From the NCBI GenBank assembly GCA_900539725.1, contig UQDI01000007.1:1-64000 (forward strand): a stretch of 64,000 nucleotides of DNA, read 5' to 3'. Source of the stretch: an uncultured Eubacteriales bacterium. GTDB lineage: Bacteria > Bacillota > Clostridia > Tissierellales > Peptoniphilaceae. The translations under genes and the position numbers were made by a program. Shown here piece by piece: positions 25,048 to 34,278 of this stretch; the first letter of the stretch is position 1, and each line of letters opens with the position of its first letter. The notes under the pieces are model-generated. The model was given only the letters and a program-made list of their open reading frames with translations, made no database searches and had not been told where the DNA came from.

Positions 25048-26172
25048 TTATTCGATGATGATAGGTCCATTGCTTGTCTTTATATCACCGAATAGAGTAA
25101 GGTCTGAGTTGTTATTAAGTACTGCTGTACTTAATTCGTCACCGTCTTCATCAAGCTTAAATCTGCTGTCATCGAAGATGGCTGGACATGTGTATTTACT
25201 TAGGCCTCTTAGATTAAACTTGACATTTCTGCTAACGCTTTCCAATTCAACTGTAACAGGTCCATTGCTATTAGTTATTATGATATTTTCGGCACAGTTG
25301 AAGACGTCTTTAACATCAACATAAGCGTTTGTTGTGTGAGCTTCTAGATTAACAAATGGTGTGTTATGCATAGTTATTTCAGCGTTTGTTGTATTTATAA
25401 GAAGGTCAGTGAACTTCGCGTCCTTTATCTTAACTGAATCGTTAGTAGTTTTAAGTTCTGATTTGCCAATGATTGAGTCTTCAATCTTGATCTTGTCATT
25501 GCTTGTTGTTAAGTATAGCTCGTCACAATTGACTGAGTCAAGAATTATCTTGTCATTGCTTGTCTTAACATCAACTTTAGCAAAGTTTAAAGCAGGTACT
25601 AAAACCTTTAGGCTAACTGCAAAATCTTTTTTAGTAAAACTTTCGTAGTTTGGCTCGATAAGTATTTCTTTATCATCGATAAAGCAGTTTATGAACTCAT
25701 AATCGCCAGGAATAGTTTTTTTATCTGTGTAATAGATTTTGCCAAAGATCTCAATTTGATCTGAGCTCGATGGAAGTATCTCTACTTTTTCATTAGTATT
25801 ATTTATAATCAAATCATATTTTTTATTTTTGTCTACATCAAGTTTAAGTGTTGCGAACTTTTTGTTTTTGAATCTATCATCAAAGCTGTAGCTTGCGTAT
25901 ATATGGCCGTCTCTCATGCCTTTCTCAGCAGTTTCTAATGACTTACTAACTATCTTGTTAACAAAGTTTGAGATTTTGTTAGCAAACTTATCTGACGCGT
26001 CAAAGACGTCAAAGTCGTCGCCTTCAATATGGATTTCATTTCTCTTTTTATTTGGCTTATAATTTTTTTCGCCCTTCTTTTCACCAACAGCGTTAAGAAG
26101 TTTTAGCGCTTCTTCTTCATCGATCTTGCCGTCCTTTAACATTTTAAGGATCATAATTTTTTCTTCAGACAT
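25048..26172 (-). CDS. DUF4097 beta-helix-type protein with N-terminal SHOCT-like motif
   Basis: This 374-residue protein begins with a short helical motif (ILKMLKDGKIDEEEALKLL) and a charged linker. From ~100 on come regular beta repeats with recurrent TSNDKI / TTNDSV / TTNAEI / TSNGPV turns at about 20-residue spacing, typical of DUF4097 beta-strand repeat proteins. There is no signal peptide or membrane helix, so it is probably cytosolic. Members often sit beside small regulators and are thought to act as adhesin-like or regulatory scaffolds; no reaction is known. The DUF2089 gene is directly upstream, with a one-base gap. Confidence 0.8.
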   Translation of the reverse strand: MSEEKIMILKMLKDGKIDEEEALKLLNAVGEKKGEKNYKPNKKRNEIHIEGDDFDVFDASDKFANKISNFVNKIVSKSLETAEKGMRDGHIYASYSFDDRFKNKKFATLKLDVDKNKKYDLIINNTNEKVEILPSSSDQIEIFGKIYYTDKKTIPGDYEFINCFIDDKEILIEPNYESFTKKDFAVSLKVLVPALNFAKVDVKTSNDKIILDSVNCDELYLTTSNDKIKIEDSIIGKSELKTTNDSVKIKDAKFTDLLINTTNAEITMHNTPFVNLEAHTTNAYVDVKDVFNCAENIIITNSNGPVTVELESVSRNVKFNLRGLSKYTCPAIFDDSRFKLDEDGDELSTAVLNNNSDLTLFGDIKTSNGPIIIE

Positions 26173-26173
26173 T

Positions 26174-26539
26174 TTAAACCTCCTTTAGTTCTAAAAGCAT
26201 TTTTTCTGCTTCACTACTTGTTATTGTACCGCTATTTAAGAGCTCAAGTATTTCTTTTTCACTAGTTGAACTCTTTTGATCAGAGATAATCTCGTTGATT
26301 TGATCGAGCTTTTTAATTACAGTGGGGTAGGATATACCCAAAGCTCTTTCAATCTCTTTAATATTGCCTCTTTTTAATAGAAAAGTCTTAATAAAGTCAA
26401 TCTGCTCGCTATTAAGCTTGTAGAATGAGTTATTCTCGAATCTTCCTTCTATAGTCGTGTTGCAATTGTCGCAAACTAACCTTTCTATGTATAGTTTTGA
26501 ACCGCAAACAGGACATTCATTTAATGCTTTATTAATCAT
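26174..26539 (-). CDS. DUF2089-family zinc-ribbon/HTH regulator
   Basis: This protein of about 121 residues starts with a four-Cys zinc ribbon (CPVCGSKL, then CDNCNT), continues with a helix-turn-helix-like stretch (RGNIKEIERALGISYPTVIKKLDQI) and ends in a short helical motif (SGTITSSEAEKMLLELKEV) resembling the N-terminus of the next gene's product. DUF2089 proteins are likely transcription regulators. I start at the ATG at 26539, which has AAAGGAGG upstream; the longer frame to 26587 lacks a ribosome-binding site. It probably controls the DUF4097 partner. Confidence 0.8.
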   Translation of the reverse strand: MINKALNECPVCGSKLYIERLVCDNCNTTIEGRFENNSFYKLNSEQIDFIKTFLLKRGNIKEIERALGISYPTVIKKLDQINEIISDQKSSTSEKEILELLNSGTITSSEAEKMLLELKEV

Positions 26540-26662
26540 AGCGTCCTCCTTTATTAAGATTATACATCTATTAATTAAATATGTCAATATATTTTTGAAA
26601 ATATTTTAAAAATATTTATTATTTACTTAAAACTATTAATATTAAAATAATAAAAATTAATG

Positions 26663-26692
26663 TTGGACATCTTGCAGCTTATTTGATATAAT
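26663..26692 (+). promoter_or_regulatory. rarA promoter
   Basis: TTGGAC (26663-26668), an 18-base spacer and TATAAT (26687-26692) lie just before the GGTGAG ribosome-binding site of rarA. This may also feed the glycolytic genes downstream. Confidence 0.6.
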
Positions 26693-26707
26693 AAAAAAGG
26701 TGAGAAA

Positions 26708-27970
26708 ATGAATTTGTTTGACATGGAAAGAGAAAAAAATTTAAAATTATCTCAAAATTTAGCTGAACGCTTTAGACCAAAGAGCCTCGATGACTACATT
26801 GGTCAAGAGAAGGTACTTAATAAGAACTCTTTTCTATACAAGGCGATCAAGGCCGACAGACTTCCTTCGCTTATACTATATGGCCCAGCAGGCACTGGTA
26901 AGACTTCACTTGCAAACGTTATTGCTAACACTAGTAAGTCGAATTTCATAAAGATTAGTGCCGTGGGTAGCGGCGTAAGCGACTTAAAGAAGGCGGTAGA
27001 GGAGGCCAAAAGGCTTTTGGAAGAGAATAAAAAGACCATACTCTTCGTAGACGAGATACATAGGTTTAACAAGGCTCAGCAAGATTTTCTGCTTCCATAC
27101 GTTGAAGATTCGACCGTTACGCTCATAGGTGCAACGACAGAAAATCCATATTTCGAGGTCAATAGCGCACTTATATCGAGATGCTTCATAATAAGGCTTG
27201 AAAAGATGAGTGAGGACAATCTTATTGCACTTGCTAAGAAAGCCTTAGCAGATGAGGTGAGTGGACTTGCTTCACTAAAGGCGAGCATCGATGACGACGC
27301 ACTTGAGTATCTAGTTAGAATTTCTAATGGTGACGCAAGAAACATGCTAAACTTTTTAGAGATAGCTGTTTTAAGTCAAGATCCGGAAGCTGATTTAACT
27401 CGTCATATAAAGTACGAAGACGTCAAGGGACTAGTCTTTGAAAGAGCTCACTCCTACGACAAGAGCTCGACTATGCATTACGACACAATCTCAGCCTTTA
27501 TTAAGAGCATGAGAGGCTCGGATCCAGATGCAACGGTCTTTTACTTAGCTCACATGCTAAATAATGGCGAGGACCCTTTATTCATAGCGAGACGCATAGT
27601 GATATTTGCTTCAGAAGACATTGGTCTAGCTGATCCAAACGCGCAAACGCTTGCGACGTCAGCCTTTTATGCGGTTAAAGCCATCGGCATGCCAGAAGCT
27701 CGTATCATCTTGAGTAACGCAGCCATCTACATGGCACTTGCCGATAAGAATAACTCGACCTATGTCGCCATTAACAAGGCTATGGCGGACGTCGATAAGA
27801 TTAAAGAATTCCAAATTCCTCTGCACATAAGGGACGCTCATAACAATGACAAGAAGGTCTTTGGTGATCACGCGGACTACAAGTATCCGCACAATTATAA
27901 GGACAAAAAACCTGAGCAAAATTATTTGCCCGAGGGTTTAGAAGATAAAAAGTATTTTAATAATAATTAA
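26708..27970 (+). CDS. rarA: AAA+ replication-recombination factor RarA/MgsA
   Basis: RarA is a clamp-loader-like AAA+ ATPase acting at stalled replication forks. The 420 residues show RFRPKSLDDYIGQEKVL, Walker A GPAGTGKTS (~58-66), Walker B ILFVDEIHRFN (~111-121), sensor IGATTENPYFEVN, and a C-terminal tetramerisation region (FYLAHMLNNGEDPLFIARR). It has its own promoter; gap follows after only 12 bases, without a visible terminator, so read-through into glycolysis is likely. Confidence 0.94.
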   Translation: MNLFDMEREKNLKLSQNLAERFRPKSLDDYIGQEKVLNKNSFLYKAIKADRLPSLILYGPAGTGKTSLANVIANTSKSNFIKISAVGSGVSDLKKAVEEAKRLLEENKKTILFVDEIHRFNKAQQDFLLPYVEDSTVTLIGATTENPYFEVNSALISRCFIIRLEKMSEDNLIALAKKALADEVSGLASLKASIDDDALEYLVRISNGDARNMLNFLEIAVLSQDPEADLTRHIKYEDVKGLVFERAHSYDKSSTMHYDTISAFIKSMRGSDPDATVFYLAHMLNNGEDPLFIARRIVIFASEDIGLADPNAQTLATSAFYAVKAIGMPEARIILSNAAIYMALADKNNSTYVAINKAMADVDKIKEFQIPLHIRDAHNNDKKVFGDHADYKYPHNYKDKKPEQNYLPEGLEDKKYFNNN

Positions 27971-27982
27971 GGAGGTCAACAA

Positions 27983-28990
27983 ATGAAAGTTGGTATTAAT
28001 GGTTTTGGTAGAATTGGTAGAGATGTAGCTAGGATTCTAGTTGAAGAGAACAATGGCCTAGAATTAGCTCACATCAATGCTTCTGGTGATTTAAAGACAC
28101 TTGCGCATCTATTTAGAAATGATTCTCTATATGGTAGATTATCAGTTTCTTGTGAAGCTTGTGAAGATGGCTTCATGATCGATGGCAAGAAGGTTACAAA
28201 CACTCAATTTAGAGATCCAGCAGAAATTCCTTGGAAGGACTATGGCGTAGACATCGTTATCGACTCTACTGGAGCATTTAAAAACAACGAAACTCTTTAC
28301 AAACACATCGACAAGGGCGGCGCAAAGAAAGTTATTTTAACTGCACCTGCAAAGGGCGAAATTGATAAAACTATCGTTATGGGTGTAAATGAAAAAGAAT
28401 ACGACAAGACTAAACACAATGTAATCAGTAACGCATCTTGTACAACTAACTGTCTTGCACCATTAACAAAGGTTATTGAAGATAATTTCGGCATCAAGAG
28501 AGGCCTTATGACAACTATACACGCTTACACTTCTGACCAAGTTTTACTTGACCACAAGCACAAAGACATCAGAAGAGCAAGAGCGGCAGCTATGTCCATG
28601 GTTCCTACAACTACAGGAGCAGCAAAGGCAGTTGCACTAGTTATCCCTTCACTAAAGGATAAATTAACTGGATACGCAGTTAGAGTGCCAGTTCCAACAG
28701 TTTCACTTACAGACGTTGTATTTGAATTAAATAAAAATGTAACTAAAGAAGAAATTAACGAAGCTGTTAAAAAAGCAAGTGAAAATGAATTAAAGGGCGT
28801 ATTAAAATATGCTGACGAAGAGCTTGTTTCTGTTGACTACGTTGGTGACAGACACTCATCAATCTTTGATCCATTCTTAACTTTAGTTATAGAAGGCAAC
28901 TTAGTTAAAGTAGTTTCTTGGTATGATAACGAATATGGTTACAGCCACAGAGTAGTTGACCTAGCAAAATACATTGCTGATCAAGAATAA
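27983..28990 (+). CDS. gap: glyceraldehyde-3-phosphate dehydrogenase
   Basis: GAPDH oxidises glyceraldehyde-3-phosphate with NAD and phosphate to 1,3-bisphosphoglycerate. The 335 residues show the Rossmann start VGINGFGRIGRDVAR and the active-site SNASCTTNC with catalytic Cys at about 153. The usual MVPTTTGAAKAVALV and SWYDNEYGYSHRVVDL are also present. AAGGAGG precedes the start. It opens gap-pgk-tpiA-gpmI-eno; the central glycolytic regulator CggR, often placed before gap in Bacilli, is absent here. Confidence 0.97.
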   Translation: MKVGINGFGRIGRDVARILVEENNGLELAHINASGDLKTLAHLFRNDSLYGRLSVSCEACEDGFMIDGKKVTNTQFRDPAEIPWKDYGVDIVIDSTGAFKNNETLYKHIDKGGAKKVILTAPAKGEIDKTIVMGVNEKEYDKTKHNVISNASCTTNCLAPLTKVIEDNFGIKRGLMTTIHAYTSDQVLLDHKHKDIRRARAAAMSMVPTTTGAAKAVALVIPSLKDKLTGYAVRVPVPTVSLTDVVFELNKNVTKEEINEAVKKASENELKGVLKYADEELVSVDYVGDRHSSIFDPFLTLVIEGNLVKVVSWYDNEYGYSHRVVDLAKYIADQE

Positions 28991-29016
28991 TTATTATAAT
29001 ATAAAAGGAAAAGATA

Positions 29017-30201
29017 ATGAAAAAAACATTAAAAGATTATAATTTTGATGATAAAACAGTTTTATTGAGATGTGATTTCAATGTGCCAATGAAGGACGGC
29101 GTTATCACTGACAATAAACGTATATACGAGTCACTTCCTACTATCAAGCACCTTCTTGATAATGGTGCAAAAGTGATTATGATGAGCCACTTGGGTAGAC
29201 CAAAGGGCGAATACAACTTAAAATTCACGCTAGAGCCAGTTAAGGAAGAGATAAAAAAGCTTCTTGGAAGAGATGTAAAGTTTATCTCTTGCCCTGAAGT
29301 AGTTAATGATGAAGTTAAAGATGCGGCTAAAAATCTTAAAAAAGGAGAAGTTCTTTTACTAGAAAATACTAGATTTAGAAAAGAAGAAGAAAAATGCGAT
29401 GAAGACTTCTCTAAAGAGCTAGCAGAGCTTGCAGATATCTATGTTAATGACGCTTTCGGTACTTCACACAGAGCTCACGCATCAAACGTTGGCGTAAGCA
29501 AATTTTTACCATCGGCACTAGGCTTCTTAGTTGAAAAAGAAATGAATATCATGGCGAAAGAGCTTGACGAGCCAAAGCATCCATTTATAGCTATACTTGG
29601 TGGATCAAAAGTTTCTGACAAGATAGGTGTAATCGAAAATCTATTAAACAAGGCCGATAAGATACTTATAGGCGGTGCAATGGCATATACATTCTTAAAG
29701 GCAAAGGGCATAAATGTAGGCAAGAGCTTAGTTGAAGACGACAAGTTAGAGCTTGCACTTGAACTATTAAAAAAGGCTGATGCAAAGAAAGTTGACTTGG
29801 TTTTACCAGTTGACGCTCTATGCGCTAAAGAAATAAAAGAAGACGCTGAAGCTGAATGCTTTGAAGTAAATCATATACCAGAAGACATGATGGGTCTTGA
29901 CATTGGACCAGAAACTATTGACGTATTTACTAAAAAGTTATTAGGCGCAAAGACTATTGTTTGGAACGGACCTATGGGCGTTTTTGAAATGGATAAATTT
30001 AAGAACGGCACTAACGCCATTGCCAAGGCACTTGCAAACTCTGATGCGACAACTATTGTCGGTGGAGGAGATAGTGCGAGCGCTGTTCAAAAAGCTGGCT
30101 ATGAAGAAAAGATCACACACGTTTCAACTGGTGGCGGCGCTTCACTTGAACTAATGGAAGGAAAGGTACTTCCTGGCATAGCTGCTATAAATGATAAATA
30201 A
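29017..30201 (+). CDS. pgk: phosphoglycerate kinase
   Basis: Pgk transfers phosphate from 1,3-bisphosphoglycerate to ADP. The 394-residue two-domain enzyme has the N-terminal RCDFNVPMKDG, SHLGRPKGE and FGTSHRAHASNVG motifs, the linker GGSKVSDKIGV, and the nucleotide-side GPMGVFEM and VGGGDSASAV. It lies 26 bases behind gap, with AAAAGGAAAAG before the ATG. Confidence 0.97.
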   Translation: MKKTLKDYNFDDKTVLLRCDFNVPMKDGVITDNKRIYESLPTIKHLLDNGAKVIMMSHLGRPKGEYNLKFTLEPVKEEIKKLLGRDVKFISCPEVVNDEVKDAAKNLKKGEVLLLENTRFRKEEEKCDEDFSKELAELADIYVNDAFGTSHRAHASNVGVSKFLPSALGFLVEKEMNIMAKELDEPKHPFIAILGGSKVSDKIGVIENLLNKADKILIGGAMAYTFLKAKGINVGKSLVEDDKLELALELLKKADAKKVDLVLPVDALCAKEIKEDAEAECFEVNHIPEDMMGLDIGPETIDVFTKKLLGAKTIVWNGPMGVFEMDKFKNGTNAIAKALANSDATTIVGGGDSASAVQKAGYEEKITHVSTGGGASLELMEGKVLPGIAAINDK

Positions 30202-30211
30202 GGAGACAAAT

Positions 30212-30955
30212 TTGAGAAAATTTTTACTTGCTGCAAATTGGAAGATGAATATGGACGTAATGGAGACAGAAGGCTTTTTCAAGGACTTGAGCCTTAAGCC
30301 TAATGACTCGTATGACGTTTATATCGCAGTTCCATTTACAGATATTTATTTAGCAAATAAAACTAAAAAGTATAATGATATTAAAATAGGTGCTCAAAAC
30401 ATCTACTTTGAAGACAAAGGCGCTTTTACTGGCGAGATCAGTACTTCTATGATTAAGTCATGTGGAGCGGACTTTGTCATCATCGGTCACTCTGAGAGAA
30501 GAGAGATTTTCGGCGAGTGCGACGAGATGATTAACAAAAAAGTTCTTAAGGCGATAGAAGACGATGTAGAAGTAATTCTATGCCTTGGCGAGACTTTGTC
30601 TGAAAGGGAAGATGGAAAGCACTTTGAAAAGATTGAAAGACAATTAAAGGCTGACCTTGTGGGCGTAGACGCAGCTAAATTAGATAGCTTTGCCATTGCT
30701 TATGAGCCAATCTGGGCTATAGGCACTGGCAAGAGTGCATCTAAGAAAGATGCTGAGGAGATGTGCCGCTTCGTTAGAGAAAAAGTTAAGGAAATTAATC
30801 CGAATTTAGAAGCAAAGCTTAGAGTACTTTATGGCGGCAGCGTCAAAGAGGCCAATGCAGCTGATTTAGCCAAAGAAGAAAACATCGACGGCTTCTTAAT
30901 TGGCGGCGCTTCACTTAAGACTGAGTCTTTTGAGGCCATAGCTAAGGAGATATAA
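30212..30955 (+). CDS. tpiA: triosephosphate isomerase (TTG start)
   Basis: TpiA interconverts dihydroxyacetone phosphate and glyceraldehyde-3-phosphate. Catalytic motifs are NWKMN (Lys), IIGHSERREIFGE (His) and YEPIWAIGTGKSA (Glu), and the phosphate loop is YGGSVKEANA. I prefer the TTG at 30212: AAGGAG stands 6 bases before it and the resulting MRKFLLAANWKMN matches family N-termini, giving 247 residues. An ATG at 30191 inside the end of pgk would add seven residues and has no site. Confidence 0.95.
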   Translation: MRKFLLAANWKMNMDVMETEGFFKDLSLKPNDSYDVYIAVPFTDIYLANKTKKYNDIKIGAQNIYFEDKGAFTGEISTSMIKSCGADFVIIGHSERREIFGECDEMINKKVLKAIEDDVEVILCLGETLSEREDGKHFEKIERQLKADLVGVDAAKLDSFAIAYEPIWAIGTGKSASKKDAEEMCRFVREKVKEINPNLEAKLRVLYGGSVKEANAADLAKEENIDGFLIGGASLKTESFEAIAKEI

Positions 30956-30956
30956 G

Positions 30957-32483
30957 ATGTCAAAGGCTATATTAATAATACTAGATGGTTTCGGAATTGG
31001 TAAAGACAACGATGCAAACGCTGTATATAGAGCCAAGACGCCGACAATAGATAAGTTATTTAAAGACTGCCCTCACGCAAAACTTCAGGCGAGCGGCGAA
31101 TATGTTGGATTGCCAGCGGGACAGATGGGTAACTCTGAGGTCGGTCACTTAAATATTGGCTCAGGCAGAGTCGTTTATCAAGACCTTTCTATGATCAATA
31201 GAGATATAAAGACTGGAGATTTCTTTAAAAAAGAAGAATTTCTTAAGGCGATAGAGCACGCAAAGAAAAATAATACAAATCTTCATCTGATGGGTCTACT
31301 AAGCTATGGCGGCGTTCACTCGCACATTGATCATATCAAGGCGCTTTTAGATCTTTGCAAAAAAGAAGGCATAGGCGATAGAACATATCTACACGCAATT
31401 TTAGATGGAAGAGATGTAGATATACACTCAGGTGAGAGCGATGTAAGCGAAATTATTGCTTATATGAAGCAAAACTCTTGTGGCATACTAGCGTCCATAA
31501 GCGGCAGGTACTATGCCATGGATAGAGATAAGCGCTATGACAGAACTGAAAAATATTACAAAACTGTCACATCTAAGACGCCTGAACTTGTTTCAGACGA
31601 CGCTATAGAGACGATTAAAAAATCTTATGAAGAAGACGTCACTGATGAATTTATCTTGCCATGCGCAATCAAAAATGCTGGGGAAGTCACTGAAATAAAG
31701 TCTGGCGATAGCATTATCTTTATTAATTTTAGACCAGATAGAGCAAGACAAATCACAGATGCTTTTACTAACAAAGACTTTGCTGGCTTTGATAGAAAGT
31801 TTTTAGATGACATATATTACGTGTGCATGACTAATTACGACTCAAGCTTTAAAAATGTTCACATTGCTTATGGTGATGAAACGATAGTCAATACACTTGG
31901 TGAAGTAATTTCAAAACACGGACTAAAACAGCTTCGTATAGCTGAAACAGAAAAGTACGCTCATGTAACATACTTTTTCAATGGCGGACGTGAAGAAAAA
32001 TTCTCTGGTGAAGACAGAATTTTAATCAATTCACCGAAGGTAGCGACATACGATTTACAGCCTGAGATGAGCGCTTATGAGCTAACAGATAAGCTAGTCA
32101 GCGTCATGGCAGATTATAATCTAATCATATTAAACTACGCAAACACAGACATGGTCGGACACACAGGAGTAGTTCCAGCCATAATCAAAGCCGTAGAAAC
32201 AGTTGATAGCTGCCTTGCAAAACTATTAGCAAAGGCAAAAGAAGAGGGCTTCACAGCCATAATCACAGCGGATCACGGTAACTGCGAGGCAATGTTTGAT
32301 GACGAAGGAAAACCAATCACATCGCACACAACAAATCCAGTTCCTGTAATACTTTATAACGACGGAAAGCATAAGCTTAAAGATGGCGTGCTAGCTGATT
32401 TAGCACCATCACTATTAGATATATTAAATATAGAAAAGCCAAAAGAAATGACAGGCGAGAGCCTATTGGTATCGGAGGAATAA
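30957..32483 (+). CDS. gpmI: 2,3-bisphosphoglycerate-independent phosphoglycerate mutase
   Basis: GpmI converts 3- to 2-phosphoglycerate through a phosphoserine intermediate and two Mn ions. The 508 residues begin ILIILDGFGIG (metal Asp), with the phosphorylated Ser in MGNSEVGHLNIGSGR and the late metal motifs NYANTDMVGHTG and ITADHGNCE. It starts one base after tpiA and is followed after one base by eno. Confidence 0.96.
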   Translation: MSKAILIILDGFGIGKDNDANAVYRAKTPTIDKLFKDCPHAKLQASGEYVGLPAGQMGNSEVGHLNIGSGRVVYQDLSMINRDIKTGDFFKKEEFLKAIEHAKKNNTNLHLMGLLSYGGVHSHIDHIKALLDLCKKEGIGDRTYLHAILDGRDVDIHSGESDVSEIIAYMKQNSCGILASISGRYYAMDRDKRYDRTEKYYKTVTSKTPELVSDDAIETIKKSYEEDVTDEFILPCAIKNAGEVTEIKSGDSIIFINFRPDRARQITDAFTNKDFAGFDRKFLDDIYYVCMTNYDSSFKNVHIAYGDETIVNTLGEVISKHGLKQLRIAETEKYAHVTYFFNGGREEKFSGEDRILINSPKVATYDLQPEMSAYELTDKLVSVMADYNLIILNYANTDMVGHTGVVPAIIKAVETVDSCLAKLLAKAKEEGFTAIITADHGNCEAMFDDEGKPITSHTTNPVPVILYNDGKHKLKDGVLADLAPSLLDILNIEKPKEMTGESLLVSEE

Positions 32484-32484
32484 A

Positions 32485-33768
32485 ATGAGTAGAATTATTG
32501 ATGTATTTGCTATGGAAGTCTTAGATTCAAGATCTAACCCAACTGTAGAAGTAACAGTTTTAGCTGAGTCAGGAGCAATCGGATCAGCTATAGTCCCATC
32601 AGGAGCGTCTACTGGCGAACACGAAGCCGTAGAACTTAGAGATGGAGACCCCAAGAGATACGCTAAGAAAGGCGTGTTAAAGGCAGTTGATAACGTAAAT
32701 AACGTTATCGCGCCAGAAATTTTTGATATGGAAGTAACAGACCAAGTATCAATTGATAAATTGATGATAAACCTTGATGGAACAGAAAATAAAGGCAAAC
32801 TTGGTGCAAACGCTATGCTTGGCGTGTCACTAGCAGTTGCTAAATGTGCTGCAAATGAACTAAACATGCAACTTTATAGATATATCGGCGGAACTAATGC
32901 AAAAGTTTTACCGGTACCTATGATGAACATTTTAAATGGCGGTCAACACGCTGACAACAACGTAGATATACAAGAGTTTATGATTATGCCAATAGGCGCA
33001 GAAACATTTAGAGATGCGCTTAGAATGGGTTCAGAAGTTTATCATAGCTTAAAGAATGTTCTTAAAGAAAGAAAACTAGCTACAGGCGTTGGCGATGAAG
33101 GTGGTTATGCACCAGATTTATCAAGCAATGAAGAAGCTATCGAAACTATAATCGAAGCTATAGAAAAAGCTGGTTATGAAGCAGGCAAGGACATCTACCT
33201 AGCTCTTGACGTTGCTGCGAGCGAACTATATAATGCTGATACTAAGAAATACTACTTAAAGAGTGATAACGCAGAGCTTACAGACGAAGAAATGATTAAC
33301 TACTACGAAAAATTAGTTGACAAGTATCCACTTTACTCAATTGAAGACGGTTTAGACGAAAACGATTGGGACGGATGGAAGAAATTAACTGAAAGACTAG
33401 GCGATAAGATTCAATTAGTTGGTGACGATCTTTACGTTACAAACACAAAGAGAATCAAAAAAGGTATCGAGACTCATACAGCAAACTCAGTTTTGATTAA
33501 GCTTAACCAAATCGGTACATTAACTGAAACTATCGAAGCTATCGAGATGGCTCACAGAAATCATTACACAGCAGTTATTTCACACAGATCAGGTGAAACA
33601 GAAGATACAACTATCGCAGACCTATCAGTTGCACTAAACACTGGACAAATCAAAACAGGTGCACCAGCTAGATCTGAAAGAGTTGCAAAATACAATCAAT
33701 TACTAAGAATTGAGTATATGCTTGACGATACAGCAGTTTACGCTGGCAAGAGCATACTAAGAAAATAA
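32485..33768 (+). CDS. eno: enolase
   Basis: Eno dehydrates 2-phosphoglycerate to phosphoenolpyruvate. The 427 residues show the N-terminal EVLDSRSNPTVEV, IVPSGASTGEHEA, the catalytic Glu in GDEGGYAPDLSSNE, metal-site residues in LALDVAASE, SIEDGLDENDW and LVGDDLYVTN, and SHRSGETEDTTIADL. GGAGGAATAAAATG gives the start. A strong terminator follows. Confidence 0.97.
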   Translation: MSRIIDVFAMEVLDSRSNPTVEVTVLAESGAIGSAIVPSGASTGEHEAVELRDGDPKRYAKKGVLKAVDNVNNVIAPEIFDMEVTDQVSIDKLMINLDGTENKGKLGANAMLGVSLAVAKCAANELNMQLYRYIGGTNAKVLPVPMMNILNGGQHADNNVDIQEFMIMPIGAETFRDALRMGSEVYHSLKNVLKERKLATGVGDEGGYAPDLSSNEEAIETIIEAIEKAGYEAGKDIYLALDVAASELYNADTKKYYLKSDNAELTDEEMINYYEKLVDKYPLYSIEDGLDENDWDGWKKLTERLGDKIQLVGDDLYVTNTKRIKKGIETHTANSVLIKLNQIGTLTETIEAIEMAHRNHYTAVISHRSGETEDTTIADLSVALNTGQIKTGAPARSERVAKYNQLLRIEYMLDDTAVYAGKSILRK

Positions 33769-33787
33769 TTTAAGAAAATATTTATAT

Positions 33788-33817
33788 GGGATGGGCCCCG
33801 TGCTCATCCTTTTTTTT
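33788..33817 (+). terminator. glycolytic operon terminator
   Basis: An 8-bp GC-rich stem (GGATGGGC / GCTCATCC, one G-U pair), 5-base loop and eight T residues stand 20 bases after eno. Confidence 0.9.
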
Positions 33818-33920
33818 CTGTCTGAAGAAGGCCATTGACTTAGTGGCAAGGCTATATTAATAGCAAGACAAAAACGATTTTTACAAAAGCCGATTCACGC
33901 GTAAATCGATTTTTGCATTT

Positions 33921-33932
33921 CCATAAACATGG
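33921..33932. repeat. CCATAAACATGG motif, copy 1
   Basis: This short dyad (CCAT-AAAC-ATGG) lies between eno and secG and is found again at 54661-54672, before the amidase gene. In both places CGTAAAT lies just upstream and an AAAA-TGA-like stretch follows. Role unknown. Confidence 0.45.
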
Positions 33933-33977
33933 CCCAAAATGAATTAAGCATAAATCGAAGTAAATGAGAAAAAATCA

Positions 33978-34006
33978 TTGCAAAATAAATGCTCTTGTGG
34001 TAAAAT
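33978..34006 (+). promoter_or_regulatory. secG promoter
   Basis: TTGCAA (33978-33983), a 17-base spacer and TAAAAT (34001-34006) lie 21 bases before the GGAGGTG site of secG. Confidence 0.65.
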
Positions 34007-34039
34007 AGATATGTTATAAGAGAGAATGGAGGTGTGTGT

Positions 34040-34258
34040 ATGACTTACGTATTGTATGCACTAGTTGCAATTTCAGCTTTAGTATTAACTATATCAGTAG
34101 CAGCTACTGAAGGAGACGATCAAGGCTTACAAGCATTGGGCGGAGCTGAAAGCATTTGGGGTTCTAAAAATCCTACAAGAAATGTTCTTTTAAAAAGAAT
34201 AACTACAGTTTCATCGGTTGTGTTTATGGTAACAACTTTGATATTAGCAGCTTTATAA
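34040..34258 (+). CDS. secG: protein translocase subunit SecG
   Basis: SecG is the small accessory subunit of the SecYEG channel. The 72 residues have two membrane helices (residues ~2-21 and ~51-70) joined by a loop with EGDDQGLQALGGAESIWGS, matching the KGxGL...GG...GS pattern of SecG, followed by LLKRITTVSSVVF. The ATG at 34040 has GGAGGTG before it; the GTG at 34034 overlaps that site. In many Firmicutes secG is followed by rnr and smpB; here they are 5.5 kb further on. Confidence 0.88.
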   Translation: MTYVLYALVAISALVLTISVAATEGDDQGLQALGGAESIWGSKNPTRNVLLKRITTVSSVVFMVTTLILAAL

Positions 34259-34278
34259 TAATAAAATAGGAGGAAGAA

